A stretch of DNA of 64,000 nt from Neurospora crassa OR74A (taxonomy: Eukaryota; Ascomycota; Sordariomycetes; Sordariales; Sordariaceae): positions 3,906,001 through 3,970,000 of the forward strand of contig NC_026505.1 in NCBI RefSeq assembly GCF_000182925.2, read 5' to 3'. Of the stretch, positions 1-12,965 are shown piece by piece. Position numbers and translations under genes: made by a program. How positions within the stretch are numbered: the first letter of the stretch is position 1; every line of letters begins with the position of its first letter. The notes below the pieces were generated by a model, which saw only the letters and a program-made list of their open reading frames with translations, did no database searches and had not been told where the DNA came from.

Positions 1-1140
1 AGATCAACAATGGGGCTTACTTCTTTCGATTAACCTTGCCAAGCCAGGAGAGGGTCCTGCAAAAGGTACGGACAAGGTACCTCCGTAGAACAGCCGGAAT
101 GTCGCATTTGCGTTGTCATTGGCCCTCATTTCCTCGTCATTTGATGCTTTCCGCAGAAGCCGAAGCCTGTACCGCACAAGTACTCTGTCGCCTGGTGGAA
201 GTGCTTTGTCTGGGGATGCAGACAGAGCGGGGGACGTTGGACCCACCTCCAGATGCCCCATAGCTGAGGTATCATAATGTCCACCCGTCCGTCGAGGCCC
301 GGAGGTGTTCCCGTCCCCCACACTGTTTATGATTGTCTGATCTGCCTCTCTTATCCCTCCGACACTGAAAGGAATATATACGTCTTGATAAGTATAAGCG
401 AATGGTTTATACGTGGGCGTCGCTATTGGCGATAAGCACTAACTTTTATCCACTGTCCTGGCCTGATTGCACATGTCTATCTTGCCTTGGACTCTCTGAA
501 GAGTATCTGTTCTTACTGCAGACGAACGGGCCAACTCTTGAGTAAGGGTTCAGTTGAAAGCTGAATTTTAGACCTTGATTTATTAATAGGGTTCGGTAAT
601 CTGAAGGGACACTCACAACTCGTGACCCCCCTGGATATGAAATGAAGTGCAGCGCGCAATCACAGCGAATGGCGATGCGCGTGCTGACCCAGGGCGAAGG
701 TAGTTCGTCCAGAAATATCTCTAGGTGTGATAGATCTCAATAGATCGACAAACCCCGAGATGGTTTATTGATGAGATATGAGTCGCGCCGTTCGTTTGCT
801 TGGTACCTTATTTCCCCATGTTTCAGTGGTATCTACAACGGGTAGTAACTTTGTTAGGGCCAGTCAGCATCGAAACGGATTTCTAGGAGCCAGATACTGT
901 GTTCACCAGCACTTCAGCTGCTATTTCTTTCGCCGTGCGACACATGCGAGTTTTCTTCTCATCCTAGGGTATAACGGGGTCAACTGCAGCCTTCGGTACC
1001 TGCTCCCTACTTATGCTGAGTCGGCACTGCTTCGGCAGTTGGCACACCTGATGGAACCTCAAGCTAGGTTTCTCTTCTCCGGCAGCGTCTCATGGAATCG
1101 CTATCTTCCGGGCACGCCCCAGTCTAGTCTCTGAACAGAC
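1..1140. other. left-flank DNA with no supported gene
   Basis: This stretch has ordinary base composition, with CpA and TpG at normal levels, so it lies outside the AT-rich block that follows. A minus-strand frame of 105 codons ends at 4-6, and a plus-strand frame of 118 codons runs 778-1134. Neither shows a recognisable domain, a convincing start context or matching splice sites. They may be chance frames or fragments of a gene to the left of the window. Confidence 0.5.
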
Positions 1141-4100
1141 CCCATCTGCCTCCGTTCCCCCGCCCCACATAAAATGTAGGTCTCCTCGAACTTTGTGAGA
1201 GGAGGTCTATATTAATTTTGAGCATTTTGGCCGTTAAGCGCTATTGTTCCTATACAAACAAAACTCTACTCAAGCATATCACTCGTAAATATCTCTACAA
1301 CTACAACCAATACCTAAACCTAGTTTAATTATTGAGTTTAGTGTTAGTCCTACTTTTAGTTTTGCAACTTTTTTTTTTTTACTATAATTAATATTCATTA
1401 TTAGACAAAGTCTAGGGCGTTCCTTCATTAAATACTATAATTACTATTCTAAAAAATAGGTATTATATTTTACTTATTCTTTATTATATTAATTTAAAAT
1501 TTAGTATTAAGTATAGCCTAGTTTAATTCTACCTTCGACGAAGTTTTAGGGTTTATTCAACATTTTAAAACTTATTCCGACCTTGCTATTTCGCCCTCTC
1601 TCGGATTAATATTGTACGAATATATTACTACTATTGTCGAATATATATACTTAATAGAATACTTTAGACTTCAAACTCGTTTTATATATACTATCGTCCG
1701 ACTTCTATTTAATCCAATTTCTTAATTAATTGTAAATTCCAGCCGCTATAAACCTCATCCGGAATAGGTTGAATATATCCGTCGTATTATATACCGTTCC
1801 AGCAATACTATCCTTATAGTAGTAATTGGTTTTAGTAAAAATATTATACTTTAAATAGTATTAATAATCTTACTAAATAAAATTATTCTATAAATTATTC
1901 CCTTAAGTTGTCTCAATTAGGAATAGAGGAATATTATTATAAAATACTCCAGCGCTAAGCTTCTATTTATTAATTAAGACTTTTATAAAGTATATTTAGT
2001 AATTACTATTTTAAATATAGAATATTCAATTAATATATTTAGACTTATATAATATAGGACTATATATATACTAAATATTTTATATATATCCTCCTCGGGC
2101 CTAAGTAGGTTCTTTACTATTAGTTCCTTAAAATCCTTTATAATCCGGAATTCGCTACCTATATAGCGTTTATAATTATAAACGAATTTTATATAGTCTA
2201 CTAATAGTACAATTTTTATATTAAATTCTCTAATTTCTTTTAATTCCGCCGGACCCTTCCCCTCTCTATTCCTTAGTTTAGTTATATAGTTATATTAATT
2301 AGAGAATCCGAGGTTTATATATAATAATACGCTAGTTTTTATAAATTTAGGGAATCTTCTAACTCCTTACGTATTATCCGTACTTTAATCGACCGCTCTA
2401 ATATTAGTATAGTTTTCGATTATATTCCGCCTAACGAAAATTAAATTTTTAAGCAATTTAAATTTCTCCTTATCCTTATAGCGGGGGTAATAATCCTTAA
2501 AATTATTATTTATATTAATAGTAAGGACTTAATTGGTAAAGTAAGGAAGTATTTTATTTATACTATAATTAAGCGCAATTTTTATATTAGAACCGAAGCG
2601 TTTATAGTAGTTTAGGTTTACTATTCTTATATCCGCCCCCCTAATTAAAAACGTCTATATTAATAATTTATTACCTTTAATTCTTAATATTATATTATTA
2701 TATTAACGGTTATATTAGGGATAGGTATAGATATACCTAATGTAGCTTGAATTATATAATATAGTAAGGTTATATTTAAAGATATTATAGATTTATAGTA
2801 ATATTTTAATTGCGCTATTTGCGTTAGTAGAGAGGGTATTGCTTATTTCTTTGTACTTTATTAGTATTTCGATCGGTTTGGATATATATTTAAGAAGCTG
2901 TTTTCATTGTAAAACTAACTATATAATAACTATTTATATATATATAATACCGAATTGTTATTTATATTAAATATAATCTTTAATATAGTTTAGTTTTAGT
3001 TATTTAGCTAGTTTAGACGCTCTTCGTTTATAATAGACTTTAATTTCGGTATATTTAGGATTATTAAACCGAGGAAATAGACGAAGTATAATATTAAGCA
3101 ACGGGCTAAATTAATTGTATATTACTCTAATATATATACTATTACAAATGCGAAGTATTTTCGTAAAATTATTCTCTATATTCTTTAAGGTTATATCGAC
3201 TACAATAATTACACTCGTACTATATATTACAATAAGTATAATTACTACCTTAATCGGGTTGAATAGCTACTTAAAAGGCCGAAGAAGAAGCCTAACCTAC
3301 TATCTAATACTTCTAAGGCCGGTATTTTCTTATTATACCTTTAGGACTTCTTTTCGGAGCGTATTATATTAGTATACGTATTATACTATATTAATTTCTA
3401 AATACCCTACGCTATTCTTTTACTACCCGAAATCTCTTAGTAAATTGTATATACTATAATTGTAATTAAGGTAAGCGATTTAATATATATATTAAACAAC
3501 CTAATAATATATATACCCCTCTTACGAAATTAGGAGTATTTTAATACTTATAGGCCTAATCTTTTCGTAGAGTGTATTAGAATATTATTAGTTATTAAAG
3601 TAAATTAGAATAGTAAGTATAGGAATAGTTCTATTAAAAATATAGTATATAGTAGGAATAATATTATCTAGCCTACTTCGCCCCCGCTTCCTTATATTCT
3701 TACGACCCTAGCTCCTATTTCCGATCCCTACCCTACTAAATACTACGTAACTATTAATTAGTATTAATATATTTATTAAAGTACCTCTTATACTTAATTA
3801 CTTTTATTTTAATTAAAGTAGGTTATTTATTCAGATTGAAGTTATTTAATTCTCGCTTTAATTAGAGTCTAGTAATTTATATATATTATTTATAAATAAC
3901 CTTCGCTTTAGTTAGAGCGAATAGATTCGCTTTAATTAGAATGAAAGATAATAGTTTAGAATTTATTCTAATTAGAGTGAAAGTTATTTATAAATAATAT
4001 ATAGGTTATTTATTAAACTTTAATTAGAATAAGAATTGTATTTAACTATTATAGTATTTCAATTAAATATAACGGATTAGGTTTAATTTATTAATTAAGT

Positions 4101-4754
4101 AAAAAATATGTATATAGGTTTATAATTAATAAATTTATTCTTTACTTCTAATATTTATTATTAGCGTTAACTTTATTTATTCCCTTTCTATACCTTCGTA
4201 CTTTATAATTTTTAGAAACCCGTATATTCCTTAAAGTACTATTTTATTGTACTCCCTCTCCTAATTCCTTAGTAAATTAAATTTTATTTCTGCTTATATT
4301 ATCGACTTTAGAGTTTAATATTAATATTAAGTTTAATATTTGGTATATTTTACTATCCCCCGCCTATTTTGCTTTATTGTGTTTATTATCCTTATTTGAA
4401 AGCTTTATAATTTAATATAAATTAGTCTAAGGTTCCTACGAGTACGCTTCTTATATAGAAATTGATATTCTAGGAGGGGCGTAGTTAATCTCTAGTTATT
4501 TAACCTTAGTAATATTAAGAATATTTCCTTTATCCTAATTTAAATAATACTAATTATAAAGTATATAGATAAATATAATTACTATTTTAAAATATAAATC
4601 GACGTTGAGGTTTAAATTAATACTATTCTTATTATTTAACTTAAATTCCCTATAAATTGAGTTAGTAAACTATTAAATTTAATAAATAAACCCCGTACTT
4701 TACGAATTTTATAGTAATTACTACCGACTTGCGGTAAAAGGAATACGCTATCTA

Positions 4755-4869
4755 ATACTTTAATAAGTATTAAATTAAGTAATAATATTATTAACCTATA
4801 GTAAAAGGAATATACTATCTAGTACTTCGAATAAGTTTTTAATTATATAAATATTTATTCGAAGTACTA
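4755..4869. repeat. pair of hairpins in a direct repeat
   Basis: Two related segments, starting AAAGGAATA and followed by CTATCTARTACTT, lie about 65 bp apart. The second contains a perfect 15-bp inverted repeat, TAGTACTTCGAATAA at 4820-4834 and its complement at 4855-4869, around a 20-nt loop. The first contains a shorter TAATACTT/AAGTATTA hairpin. No function is evident. Confidence 0.7.
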
Positions 4870-5105
4870 AATAATATATATGTATAGAAGGGAGAATTTA
4901 GGGACTAGGGCGAGGAAGGGGGGGGGGTAGTTTTTATACTTTTTTAGGAAGGTTTAAAGCTGTTTTAGATTAATGTTTTTTCTATTTACTTTAGTATTAG
5001 AATAAAAAATAAGGGCGACTTCAATAAATAGTCTTTAGGGAGGGGAGGGGGTAGGGGAGGTAGTAAAGGTTAGGGTTAATCCTAAATATTAGGATAAAGA
5101 CCTAA

Positions 5106-5372
5106 GGCCCGGGGTATTGCGTATAGGCTTTATTAATAATTACCTACGGCGTTTATCGGTATATTTGTTACTATATTAGAATAAAATTTAAATAGTTTAG
5201 GGTACGGCGTATAAGCTTTATTTAGAATTACTTACGGCGTTTATTTATATATTTGCTACTATATTAGGATAAAATCTAAATAGTCCGGGGTACGGTATAT
5301 AAACCTTATTTAGAATTATTTATAGCGCTTATCTATATATTTGCTACTATATTAGGATAAAATTTAACGACC
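5106..5372. repeat. tandem repeat, about 88-bp unit, three copies
   Basis: Three consecutive units share a TACGGCGT-type start, a GCTTTATTTAGAATTA-type middle and an end reading TGCTACTATATTAGGATAAAAT. The same internal point recurs at about 5146, 5234 and 5322, giving a period near 88 bp. Copies differ by C/T and G/A changes typical of RIP. A related unit lies inverted inside 6,892-7,050. Confidence 0.75.
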
Positions 5373-5469
5373 CGGATATTCTATTTAATTAGAATTAGCG
5401 CTATACTTTAATTAAAGCGAAGTTAAATATATAAAACTATTTTAGGTTTGATGTTTGTACTTATTAATA

Positions 5470-6660
5470 AGGGGGGTTGTATTTTAATTAGAGTGAAGTT
5501 AGGGTTTTTTTGCCTTTTAGATTTTAAGAAGATTATTGAATATTCTTTCTATATTTGGTACGAGGCTAGGGTGGACGGTTCGTATTCTAATTAAAGCGAA
5601 GTGTTTTATTTTTTAGAGATTTTAAAAAGATTTGAGTATTCTCTTTATATTTAGTATAGGGCCGGGGTAGGCGGTTTATATTCTAATTAGAGCGAAGTAT
5701 TTTGTCTTTTAAAAATTTTAAGAAGATTATTAAATATTCTCTTTATATATATAGGGCCGGGGTAGGCGGTTTATATTTTAATTAGAGTAAAGTATTTTAT
5801 TTTTTAGAAATTTTAAGAAGATTGTTAAGTATTTTCTCTGTATGTACGGGGCCGGGGTAGGTGGTTCGTATTCTAATTAGAGCGAAGTATTTTATTTTTT
5901 AGAGATTTTAAGAAGATTATTAAATATTTTCTCTATATATATAGGGTTAGGGTAGGTAATTTATATTTTAATTAAAGCGAAGTATTTTATTTCTTAAAGA
6001 TTTTAAGAAGATTATTAAGTATTTTCTTTATATATACGGGGTTAGGGTAGATAGTTTGTACTTTAATTAGAGCGAAGTATTTTATTTTTTAGAAATTTTA
6101 AAAAGATTTGAATATTTTTTTTGTATTTAGTACGGGGTTGGGGTAGACGGTTTATATTTTAATTAAAGTAAAGTATTTTGTTTTTTAGAAATTTTAAGAA
6201 GATTTAAGTATTTTCTCTGTATTTAGTATAGGGCTAGGGTAGACGGTTCGTATTTTAATTAAAGCAAAGTATTTTATTTCTTAGAAATTTTAAGAAGACT
6301 AGTATTCTCTCTATATATATAGGGCCGGGGTGGGCGGTTCGTATTCTAATTAGAGCGAAGTATTTTATTTTTTAGAGATTTTAAAAAGATTTGAATATCC
6401 TCTTTGTATGTATAGGGCTGGGGTAGGCAGTTCGTACTTTAATTAGAGCGAAGTATTTTGTCTCTTAGAAATTTTAAAAAGATTTAAATATTCTCTTTGT
6501 ATTTAGTACGGGGCCGGAGTAGGTAGTTTATATTCTAATTAGAACGAAGTATTTTATTTTTTAGAGATTTTAAGAAGATTTAAATATTCTTTCTATATTT
6601 AGTACGGGGTTGGAGTAGGCGGTTTATACTTTAATTAGAGTGAAGTTAAGTATATAAAAT
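5470..6660. repeat. minisatellite, about 95-bp unit, twelve copies
   Basis: Units carry the palindrome half CTAATTAGAGCGAAGTATTTT, then AGAGATTTTAAGAAGATT, then a CTCTATATTTAGTACGGGGCC-like end and GGGTAGGCGG. The GCGAAG point falls near 5596, 5692, 5787, 5882, 5977, 6072, 6168, 6264, 6355, 6448, 6543 and 6639, so the period is 91-96 bp. A first, more divergent unit starts near 5493. Divergence between copies is mostly transitions, consistent with RIP of an older homogeneous array. Confidence 0.85.
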
Positions 6661-7076
6661 TATTTTAATTTAATATTTTTAATATATTTTTCTATTATAG
6701 GGGCGGGGGGGGTTGTACTTTAATAAGAGTAAAATTGGGTATATAAATTTAATATATTTAAATAATAGCCTATTAGTTTTTAAATTTTATAATATAATTT
6801 CCTAGGTCCTTTTTTTCTCTTTTTAGTAATTTAATTTATATTAATTTATAGTATTAAATAGTATTTATTTTTTAATTAGAAGTATCGCTTTCTCCGGGCT
6901 TTAGGTTTTTATTCTAATATTTAAGTTATTAGATTTTATTCTAATATAGTAATAAATATATTAATAGGCGTAGTAGGTGATTTTTAACCCTAATATTCAA
7001 GATTAACCTTAACCCTTACTACCTCCCTACCCCCTCCCCTCCCCCTCCGGAGTAGACGGGTTCGTACTCTAATTAA

Positions 7077-7176
7077 NNNNNNNNNNNNNNNNNNNNNNNN
7101 NNNNNNNNNNNNNNNNNNNNNNNNNNNNNNNNNNNNNNNNNNNNNNNNNNNNNNNNNNNNNNNNNNNNNNNNNNNN
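7077..7176. other. assembly gap of 100 N
   Basis: Exactly 100 N bases stand here, the usual length for a gap of unknown size. The gap is bounded on the left by the start of a palindrome copy (TTCGTACTCTAATTAA) and on the right by a GTA/GCG-rich start of the 241-bp repeat. The true distance is therefore unknown and repeat copies may be missing. Confidence 0.99.
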
Positions 7177-7862
7177 GGTAGTAATAGTAATAGTAGTAGC
7201 GGCGGCGGGTTATTCGTCCTTTTATAGTATAGGAGGGGTAGGGGGTTTGTATTTTAATTAAAGCGAAGTTAGGTATTTAAAAATACTTTTATTATCCAGC
7301 GCTAATATAACGGTTATAATATCTTTATTTATAGCCGGAATTTATAATATTTATTAAAAAGAATAGACTATTTGAAAATCCATATATTTTATATTTATTA
7401 ATTTTCTTTACGGGGGTAGTAGTAGTAGTAATAGTAGTTGCGGCGGCGGGTTATTCGTCCTTTTATAGTACGGGGGGGGTAAGGGGTTCGTACTCTAATT
7501 AGAACGAAGTTAGGTATTTGAAAATACTTTTACCGTCTAGCGCCAATATAGCGGTTATAATATTTTTATTTATAGCCGGAGTTCGTAGTACCTATTAAAA
7601 AGAGTAGATTATTTGAAAGTCTATATATTTTATATTTATTAATCTTCTTTATAGGGGTAGTAGTAATAATAATAATAGTAGTAGCAGCGGGTTATTCGTC
7701 TTTTTATAGTACGGGGAGGGTAGGGGGTTTGTATTTTAATTAAAACGAAGTTGGGTATTTGAAAATATTTTTACTGTCCGGCGTTAATGTAGCGGTTACA
7801 ATATCTTTATTTATAGCCGGAATTTGTAATACCTATTGAAAAGAATGGACTATTTAGTAATA
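7177..7862. repeat. tandem repeat, 241-bp unit, three copies
   Basis: Each unit begins with a degenerate GTA/GCGGCGG microsatellite and GGGTTATTCGTCC. It then has a G-run, the palindrome, a TAGCGCCAATATAGCGGTTA-like segment and a TTATAGCCGGA segment. The anchor GGGTTATTCG occurs near 7207, 7448 and 7689, giving a 241-bp period. The array starts directly at the assembly gap, so further copies may be hidden there. Confidence 0.85.
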
Positions 7863-10324
7863 TTTCGAATATAGTAAATTATAATTGAATATTTACTAAA
7901 AGGGTTAAGTTTATCCGAATAGAATATAGTAAATTAATATTAATTATAATACCTACCTATATAAAATATTATTAGTCGAAGAGCTATTTAGATACCCTTT
8001 ACCGTAGTAGGTTAGAACTATCCTGGTTGGCCTAAGGGAAGATCTAATTTGATTTTGGAGATATAATTTCTATTTAAGGGCGTAGGTGTGTACGATTATT
8101 ATATTTAAGTATTAGGCTGGATATAGCTAGTATTTTTACTAAAAGGTAGTAATAGGTTAAGAGGCTATATATTTTTACCGTCGTTGTAAGGTATAGGGGG
8201 GGGGGGTTTATATACTCTAATTAAAGCGAAATTGAATATTCGTTTTATATTTTATCTATTTTAAATCCTTTTCTAAATTTATCCTTAGCGTTATTTTTAT
8301 ACTCCTCCTCGGAATTATCTATCTTCACCTTATTTTCTATACCCTTGAATTATATATACCCTTAAAATATAATAAATTTATAAAGTTTATTTAATTTATT
8401 AATTTATAGTATTAAGAGATATCCTTTTCTTCATCGGAAGTGCCGCTTTTATTATTAGTTTCTTTATATTACTTCTCTATCTTCTTTAAATTTACTAATA
8501 TCTCCCTTATCCCCGTATATACGGTTTATAAAATATATACTAATTTAATATTATTTACCTAAATATTTTCTTAGTTCTTATTTATTTTAGTCTATAATTG
8601 CTATAATGTGCTTACTAACTAGTTATATTTATTTCGAACCTAAATATAGACTTCTCTTATCGATTCTTCTATATTTACTATTCTACTCTAGATTATCCTT
8701 TCTATTATAGCCCTTATACTTTAAATAATTTCTCTATAATTCTATTTAAATAAATTAATTTAATTTAATATATTAATAAAATTAGTAGCTATTTATATTG
8801 AGAGTTGGACGTATATATTGTAGAAGTTGCAGTTAATAATATTGTTATACTTTAGTTATTACGCTAGGGTTTCTTCAAATTAGTAATATCTTTCGGAAGC
8901 GTTTAGAAGAGGGTAGTACGTATTGGAGGGTAATTATACTACTTATTTTTATATTAATTTGAATAGGGTTAGAAAGGGCATTAATATAAAGTAGCGCCTA
9001 TTTAATTTATTGCTAGTCTTTGTATCTATTCTATATTACAATTCTAAATACTATAGTTAACTCTCAACGAGGTTAATACGAAGTATAGTTTTTATACAAA
9101 TTAGGTTTTTGTATAATAGGAAAAACCTATATATCCGGTAATATAAAGGGTAGGTTGGGTTTTTAATATATAAACCTTTCTATCTTAATATATTGTCGAA
9201 AATTGCTTACTTATAGTTCCAAAAGAGATTACTATTATTAATTTTGAATATACTAATACAGTAAAGCTACTTCGGATCCGAGTATAGTATATAAAATACT
9301 ATTACCCGATTAGTAAAGTACCGGGGAATATACCTAATAATATAATTAGTCCGATACTCCCGAAATTTTATTAAAAGGTATAGTACTAATACTAATTCAG
9401 TAAAATATTAATAATTTACTGTAAGTAAATTAAAGATCCTCGATTGGAAGTGTAATTATAGTATACCGGGCTTGGTACCCTTAGTATTATATTTTAGTAG
9501 AATAGTAAGAATAGTTATTTAAACTAAGGGTTTATAGTATTTTAAAATAGTAAATATAAACGGATTGTTAATAGATTCCTAATAGTTTAATTAATGGGGT
9601 TGAAAAATATAATCCTCGTATATTAATTAGACCTATTTAAGGCAGAATTAGATATTATAAAAGGACGGGGTAATATTATTAATTTTTATAGCTATAAAGG
9701 GGAGGTCTTCGAGATCGATATTCGGAATATATAAGACTTCTTATAAGTATTTATATTAATATATAATAGTCTAAAAAGGATATAATAAAGAGATCTTCTT
9801 ACTAGCCCCCTTTATAAACTATTATATATTAGATTGAATTGCCGGTTTCTACTTTACTATAATTCTATTTATATAGCCTTTTTAGCCTTCTTTTATTCTT
9901 TTTAGGCCTTCTTCCTAAACCTCCTCCTCTTCGAAATATTATTATACTTTTCCTTTAAACGAGGCTTCTTCTATATTAGCCCTAATATATTAGTACTACC
10001 TTCGCTATTATTATTATTGGAATTAATATTATAATCGGTACTGATATAATTAAATGAATTATATATAGGTATTAATTGCTCGCTTTAAATAAGTAGGGCC
10101 TGTAGCGTTTAGTTTAAAGTTGTTAGGGCGTTTATTAATTATATAAAAGAGTTGGCCGGGGGCTAAATAGAAATTAATTAAATTTAACTATATAAATATA
10201 ATAATTTAAATTAATTTTACTATATAACGGTCCGCATCTTTATTAATATTAGTTGTATTAGTATATTTAGGGTAACTTCTTTTATAACTTAATCTACTTA
10301 TAATATTTAATTAATATATAACTA

Positions 10325-10673
10325 CTCTATTAAATCCAATTTATTTACAACGAACTTACCTATTACTATTGTAGGGAGGACTAAATTAAAAGGATATATA
10401 GGGAGAATTAGGCTTAATATTTAATATACCTATTTATAGTCTTTAAAAGAATTATAATATTTATAGGAATTTATAATAATAATATTAAAAGTAAGCCTAT
10501 AAAGTAATTTTACTAGTTTCAATTTAAATCTATATTCGTCGAATCTTAATTTATTTATAGCGAATTTATTTACTATTATTATAAAGAAAACTAAGCTAAA
10601 AGAATATATAGGGAGAGTTGAGTTTAATATTTAATATACCTATTTACAATCTCTAGAAGAATTGGGAATAGGA
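10325..10673. repeat. direct repeat with about 219-bp offset
   Basis: Two segments, about 10,325-10,455 and 10,545-10,673, align over more than 100 bases. Shared points include AATTTATTTA near the start, ATATATAGGGAGA in the middle and TTTAATATACCTATTTA near the end. Differences are nearly all transitions. This is probably a tandem duplication inside a decayed element. Confidence 0.6.
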
Positions 10674-12726
10674 CGATAGAGGACTTTCTTACAATTTTAA
10701 TCGGATATACAACTTTTCGGTAATATAATATTATAAATTAAATAAGTTATAAATAGAAGAGGCAATACTAGATTAATACTAAGCGTAATATAAACGGGTA
10801 GGACTAACTTTATTTCTAGAAACTCTTTGTAAATTCGGTTAAAGTTGAGGACGGTCGATAAGTTTAAATTGGAAGGGATTTGATTTATTTTGTAACTAAG
10901 GATAATTACTAAAGCGGCCGTAGGTAGGTAGTATATAGGTAGGCAACCCCGGATATTAGATTATATATTCTAATATATAATACTAGTTACTACCTCTATT
11001 TATTAATATTATAATTTAATATTATATATATATAAAGCCCTCTTAATTTACTAATATGGAATATTTTAATATATTAATTACTTTAATATTCGAGGGCTCT
11101 GTATTTGTCGAAAGGCTAGCGTACGAGTATAAATTATAGAGTAGACTTATTAATTTCGTACGTTACTAATTTACTAAGTAGGGAAGGAGGACGATCGATT
11201 GAGTTTTAAGCGCTATTATATAGGCCCTTTTTAAAAATCCTTACTAATTACGATATCGCCCCCCCCCCTCCCTAATATTATAATCCTATATCCGTTAGTC
11301 TAATACTACCGAGTAGCTATATACTACTTTAAATTACTATTATAATTAATATAGAATTTTATAATTATATAAATAAATAGGATAATTGCTGTTATAGGTT
11401 TAATAGCGCGCTAAGGGGCAAATAGTAGCTGTTCCATCTTAATTAAATAAAATATAAAAAATAGGAAAATACTAGTATAAAGGCTAGTAAAAATAAATTG
11501 GGTTTTAGTATTAGGGAATTATTAATACTAGTAGTACTATTATATTATTAATTATATAATTACGGGCTATATTATTAAGTAGACGAATTTAGTCTTTTTT
11601 TTATACTATAGGCTTATATAGAACTAGTTAAGTAATAACTCTCTTTACGGCTACTAGTATTAATTTATCCTCCGGACTATACCTTTATAGTAATATTAAT
11701 ATAATTAATAAATAATAAAGCGTCGTATCTAAACTATAGAAGCTACCTTAATTATTCCTAATAAAAAGTAAATAAATTATTTATAAGCGCAATTGGACTT
11801 TAATACCTCTAAGCCTGCTAATATAAATAATTTTATTATTATACGCTACCTTCTACTCTAATTAGAATAATTTAATTAATTCTAAGTAATACAACTTTAT
11901 ATTCCTAACCTCTACTATTAGAAGTAAACCTAAAGTACCTCCTAATTATTCCTTCCCCACTACACTACTTTCTATTTTAATTATAGTAATTTAAATAATT
12001 CTAATAAGAGTAAAACTAGAAAATCTATTACTTTATTATCTAACCCTCTTCTAGGGCTGTATTAATTAATAAGGACCTTTAGTAGGAGGGGGGGATATTG
12101 TATAGGGAATTTCTATTAGTAATTTAATAGAATTAAAAACCTATACCCGGTTACTAAGGATATTTCTATATAGAGATATATTAATATTTATACTAGAGGT
12201 AGGAATTGGGTATCCCTTATTAACTATTATTTAGATCCGCTTCAACCTAAGATTAATAATATAATATTCTAATTAGAGTATTAACTTATTACGTATATTA
12301 CTAGAGCCCCTATTTAATTGTAGCTATTAGTTGATAGCTACTTACTAGCTATATAAATCCTCTTATAGGCTACTATAACCTCCGTAGGCATCTTCCTATC
12401 TATTAATCTCTATAATACTATTCTTAGTTTTATTATACTAGAGATTATTAACTAAAATAGACAATATAGTACAAAACCGCTATACTATATAAGTGTATTT
12501 GTATAACGGCCGTTTATTAAGATTTTTAGATTCGAGTATTACTATATTAAAGTTTGTAGTATATTGGATTATTTATTAAGTAAATTGGAATAATATTTTA
12601 CTGGTCCTATCCGTTGGTATAATTTATAGTATACCCTTTAATACTTTTTACGAATTATTATCGTTAAAGTCCTCAATAATATCCGTTAATCTTTCAAAAA
12701 ATATTTATACTTTAATTATATTAATA

Positions 12727-12965
12727 TTAGTTATTACCGTATTAGGATAATTCTCTTTAATAATAAGCGGGTCGTTAATATTAGGTTAGGTTATTACTAT
12801 ATTAGGATAATTCTCTTTAATAATAAGCGGATCGCCGACGTTAGGTTAGGTTGTAAACGGGTTAGGATGATTCTCTTTTGTAATAAGTGGGTTGCCGGCG
12901 TTAGATTGGGTTGTAGGCGGGTTGCGGACGTTAGCGATAGGCGGGTTACTAATATTAGGTTGGAT
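12727..12965. repeat. tandem repeat, 60-bp unit, about four copies
   Basis: Units contain TTAGGATAATTCTCTTTAAT, then AATAAGCGG and GTTAGGTTAGGTT. The TTAGGAT point recurs at 12741, 12801 and 12861, an exact 60-bp period, followed by a shortened and diverged unit rich in GGCGGGTTG. Copies differ by transitions. Confidence 0.75.

Larger units (their letters stand above)
5035..7050. repeat. inverted G-rich arms flanking tandem arrays
   Basis: The G-rich segment from about 5,035 to 5,112, which contains a GGGAGGGGGTAGGGGAGGTAG-like tract followed by AAGGTTAGGGTTAAT, reappears in reverse complement at about 6,892-7,050. The right arm also carries a copy related to the 88-bp unit. The two arms enclose the 88-bp and 95-bp arrays, so the whole could be one composite element with terminal inverted repeats. 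The arms differ mainly by transitions. Confidence 0.65.

Noticed and set aside
4-321. 105-codon minus-strand frame at the left edge
   Set aside because: It has no recognisable domain, and the possible small splice inside it is not convincing. It may be a gene fragment but cannot be supported.
778-1134. 118-codon plus-strand frame
   Set aside because: Composition is unlike the real genes of the window and there is no family signature.
5065-5085. TTAGGGTTAA-like sequence suggesting a telomere
   Set aside because: There is only one unit, in a G-rich inverted repeat arm; no TTAGGG array is present.
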